From JAIOSF01 sp047159865 (lineage in GTDB: Bacteria; Campylobacterota; Campylobacteria; Campylobacterales; Arcobacteraceae): a DNA stretch of 64,000 nt. The position numbers were made by a program, and so were the translations under genes. Each line of letters opens with the position of its first letter. The first letter of the stretch is position 1. The notes under the pieces are model-generated. The model made no database searches, had not been told where the DNA came from, and saw nothing but the letters and a program-made list of their open reading frames with translations. This document shows, one piece after another, positions 8,738 to 17,249 of this stretch. The DNA lies in contig NZ_AP038804.1 in the NCBI RefSeq assembly GCF_047159865.1, forward strand, positions 1 through 64,000, in the 5' to 3' direction.

Positions 8738-9904
8738 TTAATTAGTAATAGGTACATCTATCACATTTTTTATTGATTTTATATCATCTAAGGAAAATTT
8801 ATATGACTTTTTAAAGATATAGCGGATAAATTTAGTTTCTGCAGCTGTGAAACCTTTTGGATCTTTATTGGAAACTACAAGAGAAGTTCCATTGACCTCA
8901 AGTTTTTTTAGTTTGTCTCCTATAATTTTTACATAATAAATAAGTGCAAAACTATCTTTTGTTTTTTCTATTGTAACCATAATCATATCATCTTGAATAT
9001 TATTCAAAGGGATATCTTCTGAAATATTTAATATATTCATGTATTGAAGAAGTTCCACAAAAATTTCACTAGTAACATGACCGATATAAAACTTACTATA
9101 TATTTCAAAATATCTTTGTATTTTTTCAGTTTTCAAAAAATCTATATCAATTATCTCTTTTGTATTTTTACGAACATTTCGCAAAATCCATGATATAGTA
9201 TCGAAATATTTAAAAGGTACTAACTTTACATCATTTGAATGATTCAATTTTTTATCTTGATATGTTATTAATTTTCTATTTTTTGTATTGTTATTATACA
9301 TAAGGTTATGAATAAGTTTTTCATCTGTTAAAGAATCGGTTACCCAAACTTTACAATATTTTGGAAAAACATTAACACCCAATGCACCTTCACTCAAAAT
9401 AATTAATGCTGTAATTCGTAACTTGGGAAATAAAACTTCAAGTAACGCTTTTTTCTTTTTTAATCTTTTTCGTAAACTTGTTGTAGTTTTAACAATTGTA
9501 CTCTCAACAAAGCAAACACTATCTTTAGTAAAAAACAAAGCATCAAATTCAGTTACATCTTTATACCCTGCTTTATAAACAATTTGCGAGTTTCTATCTA
9601 TCATAAGTCCATTTTTCAAGTTTTCGTATTTATCTTGATGTGGACCTTTTAATATAAAGCTCGTAATCTCTTTAGTTTCAAGTGCATATTTAATTAAAAG
9701 TTCGTAAATAATATTTTCATATACTTCACCAATAAAACTACTGTATGTACTTATGTAGTGAGGATCATCTTTATCAATCTTATTTGTTTGTATTTTTTTT
9801 AAATATTTACAATGGTATGCGTAGAAATATAAATTATCTAATATTTTATTTAAATTTAATTCTTTTATATTTTTTGGTAATTTTAAAAATTCTAATTTAT
9901 TCAT
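8738..9904 (-). CDS. Unknown protein with PD-(D/E)xK nuclease-like core
   Basis: I do not recognise this 388-residue protein as a named family. The segment from residue 119 to 139 reads as two strands, EFDALFF and VCFVESTIVK, a spacing like the PD-(D/E)xK nuclease core with Asp121 and Glu134. The residue two after Glu134 is Thr rather than Lys, with Lys139 three positions on. Conserved-looking acids Glu60 and Glu63 lie in an upstream helix, as in that fold. A basic helix (residues 145-152, RKRLKKKK) follows the core. The C-terminal half (220-388) is helical with no visible motif. There is no signal peptide or membrane helix. It stands alone between the 6S candidate and the divergent ppk2 pair. 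A nucleic-acid role is inference, and the active site may be degenerate. Confidence 0.6.
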   Translation of the reverse strand: MNKLEFLKLPKNIKELNLNKILDNLYFYAYHCKYLKKIQTNKIDKDDPHYISTYSSFIGEVYENIIYELLIKYALETKEITSFILKGPHQDKYENLKNGLMIDRNSQIVYKAGYKDVTEFDALFFTKDSVCFVESTIVKTTTSLRKRLKKKKALLEVLFPKLRITALIILSEGALGVNVFPKYCKVWVTDSLTDEKLIHNLMYNNNTKNRKLITYQDKKLNHSNDVKLVPFKYFDTISWILRNVRKNTKEIIDIDFLKTEKIQRYFEIYSKFYIGHVTSEIFVELLQYMNILNISEDIPLNNIQDDMIMVTIEKTKDSFALIYYVKIIGDKLKKLEVNGTSLVVSNKDPKGFTAAETKFIRYIFKKSYKFSLDDIKSIKNVIDVPITN

Positions 9905-9990
9905 CTTTCTATTTTATCCAAATATAGCTTAATTAGCTTATAAAGTACTTTTTGCTACACTCAAATCAATAATTCAAACAAAGGTTTTAA

Positions 9991-10917
9991 ATGGGAAAAG
10001 GTAGACAAATAATAAATGAAGAATTTAAAGATAATGAAGAGATAGATACTCACGAAGACACAAAACATACCTCTAACAATTTTACTCGAAAACGAAAAGA
10101 GATGAAAGAAAAAGGAAAAAAAGTTCAAATCTGGGTTAAAAAAGAAACTTTAGCCTATGAAAAGAATCTTACACAACTACAAATCGAATTATTAAAATTT
10201 CAAAACCATGTCAAAGATAAGGGACTAAAAGTTCTTCTTATATTTGAGGGACGAGATGCTGCTGGAAAAGGTGGTACTATAAAAAGAATTACAGAACACC
10301 TTAATCCAAGAGGGGCAAGAGTTGTAGCTTTAGAGAAGCCAAGTGATACAGAAAAAACACAATGGTATTTTCAAAGGTATTCACAACATTTACCAAGTGC
10401 AGGTGAGATAGTTTTATTTGATAGATCGTGGTACAACAGAGGTGGAGTTGAACCAGTTATGGGATTTTGTACTCCTGAAGAGCATCATGAATTTTTAAGA
10501 GAAGTTTCTCAATTTGAAGATATGCTCGTAAAATCAGGCATTATTTTATTAAAATTTTACTTTTCAGTTTCAAAAAAAGAGCAAGGGGCAAGATTTAAAA
10601 AAAGAGAAACTGATCCTTTAAAACAATATAAATTAAGTCCAGTAGATAAAGAATCTCAAGAGTTATGGGATAAATATACAATTGCTAAATTTTCAATGCT
10701 TATGTCTTCAAATACAGATACATCACCATGGACTATTGTAAGAAGTGACAATAAAAAAGCAGCACGATTAAACTGCATAAAGCATATATTGAATAGAGTT
10801 GATTACCCTAATCAAATTAAAGGTACATTAACAAAAGAAGATTCAGCAATTATTATTTCTGGTTCAAAAGAGATTGAACTTATGGAAGAACAAAACTCAT
10901 TCGCTAAAGTATTATAA
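9991..10917 (+). CDS. ppk2: Polyphosphate kinase 2 family protein
   Basis: PPK2 enzymes move phosphate between polyphosphate and nucleotides, usually favouring polyphosphate-driven formation of GTP or ATP from the diphosphates. The 308-residue protein has the PPK2 P-loop EGRDAAGKGG (Walker A at 87-95), the Walker B region with FDRSWYNR at 143-150, and the lid-region arginines. A charged N-terminal stretch of about 75 residues precedes the core, rich in Lys and Glu. The single-domain layout suggests a class I enzyme. The next gene, a second PPK2, starts 2 bp after its stop, so the pair is one operon. The upstream gap to the minus-strand nuclease-like gene (9905-9990) must hold its promoter. 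Confidence 0.92.
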   Translation: MGKGRQIINEEFKDNEEIDTHEDTKHTSNNFTRKRKEMKEKGKKVQIWVKKETLAYEKNLTQLQIELLKFQNHVKDKGLKVLLIFEGRDAAGKGGTIKRITEHLNPRGARVVALEKPSDTEKTQWYFQRYSQHLPSAGEIVLFDRSWYNRGGVEPVMGFCTPEEHHEFLREVSQFEDMLVKSGIILLKFYFSVSKKEQGARFKKRETDPLKQYKLSPVDKESQELWDKYTIAKFSMLMSSNTDTSPWTIVRSDNKKAARLNCIKHILNRVDYPNQIKGTLTKEDSAIIISGSKEIELMEEQNSFAKVL

Positions 10918-10919
10918 AA

Positions 10920-12050
10920 ATGAATTTAAACGATTTTGAAAAAACAAGTTTTATCGGTCTTTACAAATCAAAAATAGCACACCCTACTTTTGGTAAAAAA
11001 TATATTGCAAGATTCCAATTATCAAAAAAACGATATATGAAAGTATTAGGTTACGATAAAGTTGATAATTTAACAGATATGAAAGCTTATTCGCTTTTGG
11101 AAAACTACAAAAATAGTTTATCTGTACATACAAAAGAACAAAAAGTTAGTCCTAAAAAAACAATAGATGTCAAAGAACCTCAAGAAAATTCACAGGAATA
11201 TCTAAAACTTAAAGAGGAAAATGATTTTTTAAAATCTCTTTTGGGCAATTATAAAACAGTTGACTTAGTAACTCTTCAAGAGGGTATTCAAAAAGTTTAT
11301 GATAATGCACAGATGCAAGAATATCAAATAGAACTCATTAAAATGCAGGATTATTTGGAAAAAACTGGTAAAAAAATGATTATTTTATTTGAAGGTCGTG
11401 ATGCAAGTGGTAAAGGTGGTGCGATTCGAAGAATGACCCGATATATGAATGCTAGACATTACAAAGTCATAGCTTTGGGTAAACCAACAGAAACTCAAAA
11501 AGGGCAATGGTTTTTTCAAAAATATATCGAGCATTTTCCTACAGGTGGACAAACAGTACTTTTTGATAGATCTTGGTACAACAGAGCGATGGTTGAACCA
11601 GTTTTTGGTTTTTGTACAGATCATCAATATGAAATATTTATGGAAGATGTAGTAAATTTTGAACGAGATTTAGTAAGACAAGATATTATTTTGGTTAAAC
11701 TATATTTTAGTGTTTCAAAAGAGGAACAACAAAAACGATTTGAAAGTAGACGAACAAATCCTTTAAAACAATGGAAACTAAGTGAAGTAGACCTACAAGC
11801 TCAAGACTTATGGGACGAATTTTCTGAAAAAAAATATGAAATGTTAAAAAGAACCCACTCAAAAAGTGCACCTTGGAATATAGTAAGAAGTGATGACAAA
11901 CACAGAGCTAGAATGGAAGCTATAAAAATAGTTCTAAATAGTGTTGACTACGAAGATAGAAATTATGCATTAAATTTTGAACCCGCTGAAAATATAAATA
12001 TTTCAGTACAAAAAGAACTTACCAGAATGAGAAAAAAAAGAGATTACTAA
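10920..12050 (+). CDS. ppk2: PPK2-family polyphosphate kinase with extra N-terminal domain
   Basis: The C-terminal 250 residues are a complete PPK2 core: Walker A EGRDASGKGG (159-167), FDRSWYNR (215-222), and the same lid pattern as the upstream paralogue. The first 65 residues are different: a compact pattern GLYKSK..., KKYIARFQLSKKRYMKVLG, then LTDMKAYSLLENY. This resembles the beta-beta-beta-alpha arm-binding domain at the N terminus of tyrosine recombinases. A charged linker with a short predicted coiled coil (about 88-110) joins the two. No recombinase catalytic domain is present. The start ATG is 2 bp from the upstream ppk2 stop. A terminator follows directly. Confidence 0.9.
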   Translation: MNLNDFEKTSFIGLYKSKIAHPTFGKKYIARFQLSKKRYMKVLGYDKVDNLTDMKAYSLLENYKNSLSVHTKEQKVSPKKTIDVKEPQENSQEYLKLKEENDFLKSLLGNYKTVDLVTLQEGIQKVYDNAQMQEYQIELIKMQDYLEKTGKKMIILFEGRDASGKGGAIRRMTRYMNARHYKVIALGKPTETQKGQWFFQKYIEHFPTGGQTVLFDRSWYNRAMVEPVFGFCTDHQYEIFMEDVVNFERDLVRQDIILVKLYFSVSKEEQQKRFESRRTNPLKQWKLSEVDLQAQDLWDEFSEKKYEMLKRTHSKSAPWNIVRSDDKHRARMEAIKIVLNSVDYEDRNYALNFEPAENINISVQKELTRMRKKRDY

Positions 12051-12061
12051 GTCTCTTTTTT
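12034..12061. terminator. Bidirectional hairpin terminator between ppk2 pair and purN
   Basis: A perfect 10-bp inverted repeat (12034-12043 with 12052-12061, loop of 8 nt) has A-runs on one side and T-runs on the other. It can therefore act as a rho-independent terminator for the plus-strand ppk2 genes and for the minus-strand purN gene. It overlaps the last codons of the second ppk2 gene. Confidence 0.75.
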
Positions 12062-12062
12062 G

Positions 12063-12638
12063 CTAAATCAAACTTTCAAAAGCTTCTACAATAGCTATAC
12101 TCTCTAACTTTTTAATATCATTTTCTAACTCTTCAACTGTACAGTTATCTGAAATAGTTAACTTTTTTTGTAAAATAAATTCACCTTTATCATACTCTTC
12201 ATTTACAAAGTGAATCGTTACACCTGATTCCTTCTCTTGAGATTCAATAACAGCTTCATGTACAAATCTTCCATACATACCTTTTCCACCAAATTTTGGG
12301 AGTAATGCAGGGTGAGAATTAACAATTTTATTTTCAAATTGTGTGATTAGTTTTGTTTCTAGTTTTTTCATATATCCTGATAAGAATATATAATCACATT
12401 CATATTCAACAAATAACGAAGTTATTTTTTCATCTAAATCTTCATTTGGAAATAGTTTATTATTTATTACAAAATTTGGAGTTTTTCTCTCTTCTGCTGT
12501 TTTTAAAACATTTGCTTTACTATTATTTGAAACTACAACTACAACTTGTGCATTTAAACTATTATTTTTACACGCTTTATCAATTGTTACATAACCGCTT
12601 CCATTATGAGAAGACAGTATTCCTATTTTTTTTATCAT
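12063..12638 (-). CDS. purN: Phosphoribosylglycinamide formyltransferase PurN
   Basis: PurN formylates glycinamide ribonucleotide using 10-formyltetrahydrofolate, the third step of purine synthesis, directly after PurD. The 191-residue protein keeps the family layout: an N-terminal phosphate loop (IGILSSHNGSG), the catalytic Asn-His pair in VNSHPALLPKFGG, and SGVTIHFVNEEYDKG with the catalytic Asp. The family Ser-Gly-x-Gly loop is HNGSG here, a small change. The gene starts inside alr (4-bp overlap), so translation is coupled to the alanine racemase. The product is cytoplasmic. Termination is by the shared hairpin at 12034-12061. Confidence 0.93.
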   Translation of the reverse strand: MIKKIGILSSHNGSGYVTIDKACKNNSLNAQVVVVVSNNSKANVLKTAEERKTPNFVINNKLFPNEDLDEKITSLFVEYECDYIFLSGYMKKLETKLITQFENKIVNSHPALLPKFGGKGMYGRFVHEAVIESQEKESGVTIHFVNEEYDKGEFILQKKLTISDNCTVEELENDIKKLESIAIVEAFESLI

Positions 12639-13645
12639 ATTATATATTTTGGTACTCCAGCATGTAAGTTTGTTAAAATTTCGTAGTGAATTGTATCATG
12701 AGTTTGGGCTAAAGTGCGTGCATTATTAAAAATACAAATCGTTTCATCATCCCCTTCTACACTTAGACCATCCATCGAAACTCTTCCTAAAATCTCTTTA
12801 TTTTTTTCTGTATATGCTTTTTTTCTTTCATTTAACCTAAAAAATCCATCACCATAACCAACATCATAATTTGAAACTAAAAAACTATCATAAGGCACTT
12901 TATAAGTTGCACCATAATTTATAGCATCTCCTTTATTTAAAACTCGCGTAGATATCTTTTTTGCATGAAAACTTAAAACAGGTAACACTTTATCTTTTAC
13001 ATCTTCAAAATCTAAATAACCATAAAGTCCTATACCTATTCTTGCCATATCATATAAAGTAGTATCAACTTTATGTGATCCAGCACTATTAGCACAATGT
13101 ATTCTAAAAGGTTTAGTATGTAAATCTTTTATCTTGTTTATAGATTTTAAAAATAGTTTTTCTTGATTTTTAGTAAATTCATCATCTTCATCGGCACAAG
13201 AAAAATGTGTAAATACGCCATTGAGTATTAACTGCTTTTGTTGGATAAGCTTAATTGCTTCACTTATTTCAGAAGGTAATATACCGTTTCTTCCCATTCC
13301 AGTATCAATTTTAAGTTCAACCTTGTATCTGGGTAAACATCTATGTATATCACTTAAACTATTTAAACTAAAAATATAGTTTTTCGAACAATCCTCTGTG
13401 GGTAATTCATAAAGTACGAGTATAGTTTCAAAGCTATACTTTGATGCACGGTTAGCTTCACTTATATTTCTTACCATGGTATGTTTTATACCATATTCTG
13501 TTGAAAGTTGTGCCATAGGTTCTATTCCATGTCCATAAGCATTATCTTTTAGGGCAATACATATTTTATTTGTATCGCCCAACAATTTTGTATAATAATC
13601 AGCATTGTGAAAAAATGATTTTTTATTGAGGTGTATGTATCCCAT
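12635..13645 (-). CDS. alr: Alanine racemase
   Basis: Alr makes D-alanine for peptidoglycan with pyridoxal phosphate. The 336-residue protein begins with the TIM-barrel. PLP-binding Lys33 lies in ALKDNAYGHG (the family usually has VKANAYGHG). KIDTGMGRNG and the opposite-face catalytic Tyr in NYGATYKV follow, with YGDGFFR in the C-terminal beta domain. It is somewhat shorter than the common 360-370 residues, as often in this phylum. It lies 9 bp after the TRIC-channel gene and overlaps purN by 4 bp. Confidence 0.95.
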   Translation of the reverse strand: MGYIHLNKKSFFHNADYYTKLLGDTNKICIALKDNAYGHGIEPMAQLSTEYGIKHTMVRNISEANRASKYSFETILVLYELPTEDCSKNYIFSLNSLSDIHRCLPRYKVELKIDTGMGRNGILPSEISEAIKLIQQKQLILNGVFTHFSCADEDDEFTKNQEKLFLKSINKIKDLHTKPFRIHCANSAGSHKVDTTLYDMARIGIGLYGYLDFEDVKDKVLPVLSFHAKKISTRVLNKGDAINYGATYKVPYDSFLVSNYDVGYGDGFFRLNERKKAYTEKNKEILGRVSMDGLSVEGDDETICIFNNARTLAQTHDTIHYEILTNLHAGVPKYII

Positions 13646-13654
13646 GTAAAGTCT

Positions 13655-14254
13655 TTATTTTAAAGGTATATTCCATTTTTTATAATATGCTAATACTCGC
13701 AAGCTTACGCCTATTACAAAAATGATAGCTATAGTTATAGGTGAAAGTATAGCAAAATTATGTAAAATATACACTAAAGTAGCAACTACTAAAGAGACTG
13801 TACCGTAAAAACCTGTTTTAAATACAAAAGGTACCTCATTGATAATAACATCTCGTAAGATTCCTCCACCAACAGCTGCTGTAAAAGAAACCATTAGTAC
13901 TCCTGCAAAGTTAAAATCATGTTCCAAAGCAACCATTGCACCTGTGATTGAAAATGCAACTAAGCCTATAGAATCACTCACTATAAAATATGGTTTATTT
14001 TCAATAGAATCTCGTCGATGTACTTTAAAAACAATTAATAATAACAACACAATAAAAACAGCCAGTGCAGGTGCGGTATGTGAAAAAGTATATGGGGTTA
14101 CTGAAACTATTATATCTCGAAGTATTCCACCTCCAAGTGCTGTTAAAAAAGTTGCAATAAGTACACCAAGTAAATCAAGATGGTTTTTAACAGCTATTGA
14201 AAAACCACTAATTGCAAAAGCAATAATTCCTAAAAATTCTGCAGCTTCATACAT
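13655..14254 (-). CDS. TRIC-type channel / UPF0126 membrane protein
   Basis: This 199-residue protein has two repeats of a three-helix unit. Each carries a GGGILRD motif (ALGGGILRDII near residue 43 and AVGGGILRDVI near residue 128) preceded by a hydrophobic helix with SGFSIAV or TGAMVAL. A seventh helix ends the protein. This is the prokaryotic TRIC trimeric cation channel family (older name UPF0126; some members are annotated as glycine transporters). The substrate is not settled from sequence. It starts the purN-alr operon and diverges from hisS across a 136-bp AT-rich gap that must hold both promoters. Confidence 0.9.
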   Translation of the reverse strand: MYEAAEFLGIIAFAISGFSIAVKNHLDLLGVLIATFLTALGGGILRDIIVSVTPYTFSHTAPALAVFIVLLLLIVFKVHRRDSIENKPYFIVSDSIGLVAFSITGAMVALEHDFNFAGVLMVSFTAAVGGGILRDVIINEVPFVFKTGFYGTVSLVVATLVYILHNFAILSPITIAIIFVIGVSLRVLAYYKKWNIPLK

Positions 14255-14390
14255 TTAAAAACCGTTGTATATAGATCATATTTTTTCCAACTTATCTCTT
14301 TAAAATTTTATTAAAGTATATATAAAATTGCTTTAAAAGTATATATTAGATATCCTATCATTTAAAAATATATATTTAGGAATTTAACAA

Positions 14391-15602
14391 ATGGCAAACA
14401 TCCAAAGCCTTAGAGGTATGAAAGATATTATAGATAATGATAGTGAACTATTTACATATTTCATAGAAAATTGTGCAAAAATTGTAAAAAGATATGGATA
14501 TAATTATATAGAAACACCTATTTTAGAAGAAACATCTTTGTTTCAAAGAAGTGTTGGTGAGAGTAGTGATATCGTTAGTAAAGAGATGTATAATTTTACT
14601 GACAAAGGGAACCATGAAGTTTGTTTACGACCTGAAGGAACTGCTGGGGTTGTGCGATGGTTTGTCCAAAATAAAAAAGACAAAGCCGGTGGACAACAAA
14701 AAGTTTTTTATCATGGACCGATGTTCAGATATGAAAGACCTCAAAAAGGAAGATTACGGGAGTTTCATCAGTTTGGATGTGAATCTTTTGGGGAATCTAG
14801 TGTATATGAAGATGCAACTATCATATTAATGATTTCTGAAATATTAAAATTCTTTAAGATAGGATATAAGCTCCAATTAAATTCATTAGGTGATGAAACC
14901 TGTATGCCTCAGTATAAAGAAAAATTAGTCGAACATTTAAATACATTAAGCCTGTGTGAAGATTGTAATAGAAGAATCACAACAAATCCTATTAGAGTTT
15001 TAGACTGTAAAAATGAGTCATGTCAAGAACAACTAGTAGGTGCACCAAAAATCACAGATAATCTTTCGCCAGAGTGTGAAGCTGATTTTACAAAACTAAA
15101 AGAGATTTTAGATTCAAATGGTGTAGAGTATGAAGTAGATACAAATCTTGTAAGAGGATTAGACTACTATACAAAAACTGCATTTGAGTTTGTTAGTGAT
15201 AATATTGGAGCTCAAAGCGCTATTGCTGGTGGTGGAAGATATGATAAACTTGTAGAATATCTTGGTGGGAAAACTACTCCTGCTGTTGGTTTTGCTATTG
15301 GTATTGAAAGACTATTAGAACTTATAGTAAAAAATGAAATAAAAGAAGAGATTTTATATATAGGTGCTATGAGTGAAGAGGCAACTGATACTGTTTTTTG
15401 TGCAGTAAATAAAAAACGACAAACAACAAAAGTAATCACAGATTATAAAGTAAGAGGATTTTCAAAACATCTTAACAATGCTCAAAAACAAGGAGCAACA
15501 CTAGTAGCTTTAATAGGTGAAGACGAAATGGAAAATGGAAATATCTGGGTAAAAAATCTTGAAACTAAAGAAGAGAGCAAAGTATCATTAGAGGATTTTT
15601 AA
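14391..15602 (+). CDS. hisS: Histidyl-tRNA synthetase
   Basis: HisRS charges tRNA-His. This is a class II synthetase of 403 residues. Motif 2 is seen in FYHGPMFRYERPQKGRLREFHQ, the histidine-specific segments LVRGLDYYT and GGGRYDKL in the middle, motif 3 in AVGFAIGIERLL, and an anticodon-binding domain at the end (from about residue 320). The start ATG follows AGGA. The gene stands alone between divergent and convergent neighbours. A weak inverted repeat spans its 3' end (15590-15609). Confidence 0.97.
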   Translation: MANIQSLRGMKDIIDNDSELFTYFIENCAKIVKRYGYNYIETPILEETSLFQRSVGESSDIVSKEMYNFTDKGNHEVCLRPEGTAGVVRWFVQNKKDKAGGQQKVFYHGPMFRYERPQKGRLREFHQFGCESFGESSVYEDATIILMISEILKFFKIGYKLQLNSLGDETCMPQYKEKLVEHLNTLSLCEDCNRRITTNPIRVLDCKNESCQEQLVGAPKITDNLSPECEADFTKLKEILDSNGVEYEVDTNLVRGLDYYTKTAFEFVSDNIGAQSAIAGGGRYDKLVEYLGGKTTPAVGFAIGIERLLELIVKNEIKEEILYIGAMSEEATDTVFCAVNKKRQTTKVITDYKVRGFSKHLNNAQKQGATLVALIGEDEMENGNIWVKNLETKEESKVSLEDF

Positions 15603-15622
15603 AACCTCTTATGATATAAAAA

Positions 15623-15835
15623 TCACAACGCTAATTTATCATACAATTCATCTACATACTCTTTTGTAGATGATATTACATTCTTTTTTTTCAATAATAA
15701 ATCTGTTTTTATCTCATCTAACTCTTCTAAAGTAAAATATTCTAAATAATTTGGATTTATGTCTACACTAGAACCATCTGAAGTTATCAACAATTTAATC
15801 TCTTCTATTAAATCCTTTTTTGTTAACTCTTCCAT
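15623..15835 (-). CDS. Small hypothetical protein, 70 residues
   Basis: This short acidic, Leu/Lys/Glu-rich protein is likely all-helical, with a pattern (LEYFTLEELDEIKTDLLLKK) typical of small helix-turn-helix bundles. I recognise no family. It is supported as a real gene by its TAATG stop-start junction with the BFD-like gene and by sharing its strand and AT-rich codon use. It is probably the third gene of the djlA operon. There is no signal peptide, membrane helix or cysteine. Confidence 0.65.
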   Translation of the reverse strand: MEELTKKDLIEEIKLLITSDGSSVDINPNYLEYFTLEELDEIKTDLLLKKKNVISSTKEYVDELYDKLAL

Positions 15836-16059
15836 TATGATACAAACTTATTTACTATTTGATCTAAATACAATTCCATTGTAGGATTGCCAAAGTCATC
15901 TTCCTTTGATTTACAACATCCACAAGCAGTACCTGCATCCGTCATCTCTCCAATCTCTTCAATAGTTTTTGCACCATTATCTTTAATAGAACAAATAATC
16001 TCCCCTAAAGTCACATTTTTACAACTGCAAACAATATAAGAATATTCAAAATCTGCCAT
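15835..16059 (-). CDS. BFD-like [2Fe-2S]-binding small protein
   Basis: This 74-residue protein has CSCK at residues 11-14 and ACGCCK at 45-50. The ligand pattern Cys-x-Cys with a distant Cys-x-Cys/Cys is that of the BFD-like [2Fe-2S] fold (bacterioferritin-associated ferredoxin and the central domains of NirB/NifU). The helical stretch between them (IKDNGAKTIEEIGEMTDAG) also fits that fold. It may take part in iron release, cluster transfer or electron flow; the partner is not evident. It overlaps djlA by 14 bp and the 70-residue gene by 1 bp. Confidence 0.85.
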   Translation of the reverse strand: MADFEYSYIVCSCKNVTLGEIICSIKDNGAKTIEEIGEMTDAGTACGCCKSKEDDFGNPTMELYLDQIVNKFVS

Positions 16060-16813
16060 TATTTTTTTCCTTTTTGATCAATTCATAAGACTCATTAATC
16101 TCTTGTAATTTTGCTGTTGCTTCATCAATAATTGATTGACTTGCACCCTGCCCTGTTATAATATCAGGATGATTCTTTTTCACAAGTTCTCGATATTTTT
16201 TCTTAATTATTTTCATATCATCAGTTATTTTTACATCTAAAACTTCACAAGCTTTTTCTAAAGATAATTCTTTAGAGTTTTGCTTTTGCGCGTAAAATTG
16301 TTCAAATCTTGCTATAAGACTTTCAAAATCTGATTTTTTAATCTCTAATGCATTAGCAATATCTTCAGTAATCATAAATTCTGCTTTTGAAAAGTCATTG
16401 TCTATAAATGCTAAATTCAGAAGATATTCCATCACTTTTAATCTTTTTGAATATTCATTTTTTGTAAGATTATAATATTTCTGTGCAATTTCAATAGTAT
16501 TATCAAAACTATTCATCTCTTGCTTATAAATATCTTTTAATTGATCTCTAACATCATGAGTATTTTTAAAATGATTTGCAATATCTGTAAAAGTATGACT
16601 TAAAATTTCAGCTTCCAATTCACTAACATTTCCATCTGCTTTTGCTACTTTTGCTAACATCGCAACTAATAAACCTGCCTCATGATCTTTTAGATTTCCT
16701 TTAAATTCTTGCTTTCCTTCTACTTGAATATTTTGGTAATCACTACTTTTATAACCTCTATTTAACATATAAAAAACAATTCCTACTATAACCAATATCA
16801 ATAACTCTGTCAT
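16046..16813 (-). CDS. djlA: DjlA-like membrane-anchored co-chaperone (TerB-like plus J domain)
   Basis: This 255-residue protein has an N-terminal membrane helix (residues 2-16), a helical TerB-like domain (about 45-175, including MLAKVAKADGNVSELEAEIL), and a C-terminal J domain with the HPD triad (KKNHPDI) that stimulates DnaK. That order is the DjlA architecture: a J-protein tethered to the inner membrane and facing the cytoplasm. It heads a three-gene operon and diverges from tatB. In enterobacteria DjlA affects envelope stress signalling; whether that holds here is unknown. Confidence 0.88.
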   Translation of the reverse strand: MTELLILVIVGIVFYMLNRGYKSSDYQNIQVEGKQEFKGNLKDHEAGLLVAMLAKVAKADGNVSELEAEILSHTFTDIANHFKNTHDVRDQLKDIYKQEMNSFDNTIEIAQKYYNLTKNEYSKRLKVMEYLLNLAFIDNDFSKAEFMITEDIANALEIKKSDFESLIARFEQFYAQKQNSKELSLEKACEVLDVKITDDMKIIKKKYRELVKKNHPDIITGQGASQSIIDEATAKLQEINESYELIKKEKNNGRF

Positions 16814-16895
16814 TTCAATTCCCTTAATCTTTTTATGTTGAATTTTATCAAAAATTAGGTAAAATCTTCACTAATAATTATAGTAAGGTAAATAT

Positions 16896-17249
16896 ATGTT
16901 TGGTATGGGATTTATGGAAATTTTTCTGGTTTTAATAGTTGCAATAATTGCATTAGGCCCTGAAAAGCTTCCTGGAGCAGCAGTTGATATAGTAAAGTTT
17001 TTTAAAAAATTTAAAAATAGCATAGATGATGCAAAATCAACACTTGACAATGAACTTAATATTTCTGAATTAAAAAAAGAAGCTGAAAGTTTTAAGTCTA
17101 GTGTTAATAATGTTAAAAACATTACTCAACTTGAAATTGAAGAAGCAACAAATATAGAGAAAAAAACTGATAATCAAAATGAGTCTTCAAAATTGGCAAA
17201 AAGTTCAAAAAAAGAAAATATTTCACTAGATGAAGACAAGGTAGTATAA
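16896..17249 (+). CDS. tatB: Sec-independent translocase protein TatB
   Basis: TatB forms the substrate receptor with TatC for export of folded, often cofactor-bearing, proteins. The 117-residue protein has a short N-terminal membrane helix (about residues 4-20), the TatA/B signature with Glu8 and a Gly-Pro hinge (ALGPEKLPG), an amphipathic helix, and a charged tail. The Glu near position 8 and the immediately following tatC (TAATG junction) favour TatB over TatA. A separate tatA is expected elsewhere. The gene diverges from djlA. Confidence 0.92.
   Translation: MFGMGFMEIFLVLIVAIIALGPEKLPGAAVDIVKFFKKFKNSIDDAKSTLDNELNISELKKEAESFKSSVNNVKNITQLEIEEATNIEKKTDNQNESSKLAKSSKKENISLDEDKVV

Noticed and set aside
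12353..12667. Plus-strand Leu/Phe/Tyr-rich frame of 104 codons
   Set aside because: It is antisense to purN and alr, which have clear family motifs, and has the repetitive composition expected from the reverse of Lys/Asn-rich coding DNA.
15590..15609. Hairpin at the hisS 3' end as a terminator
   Set aside because: Only 5 bp of G/C-containing stem with an imperfect A/T extension and no clear T-run; too weak to list as a terminator.
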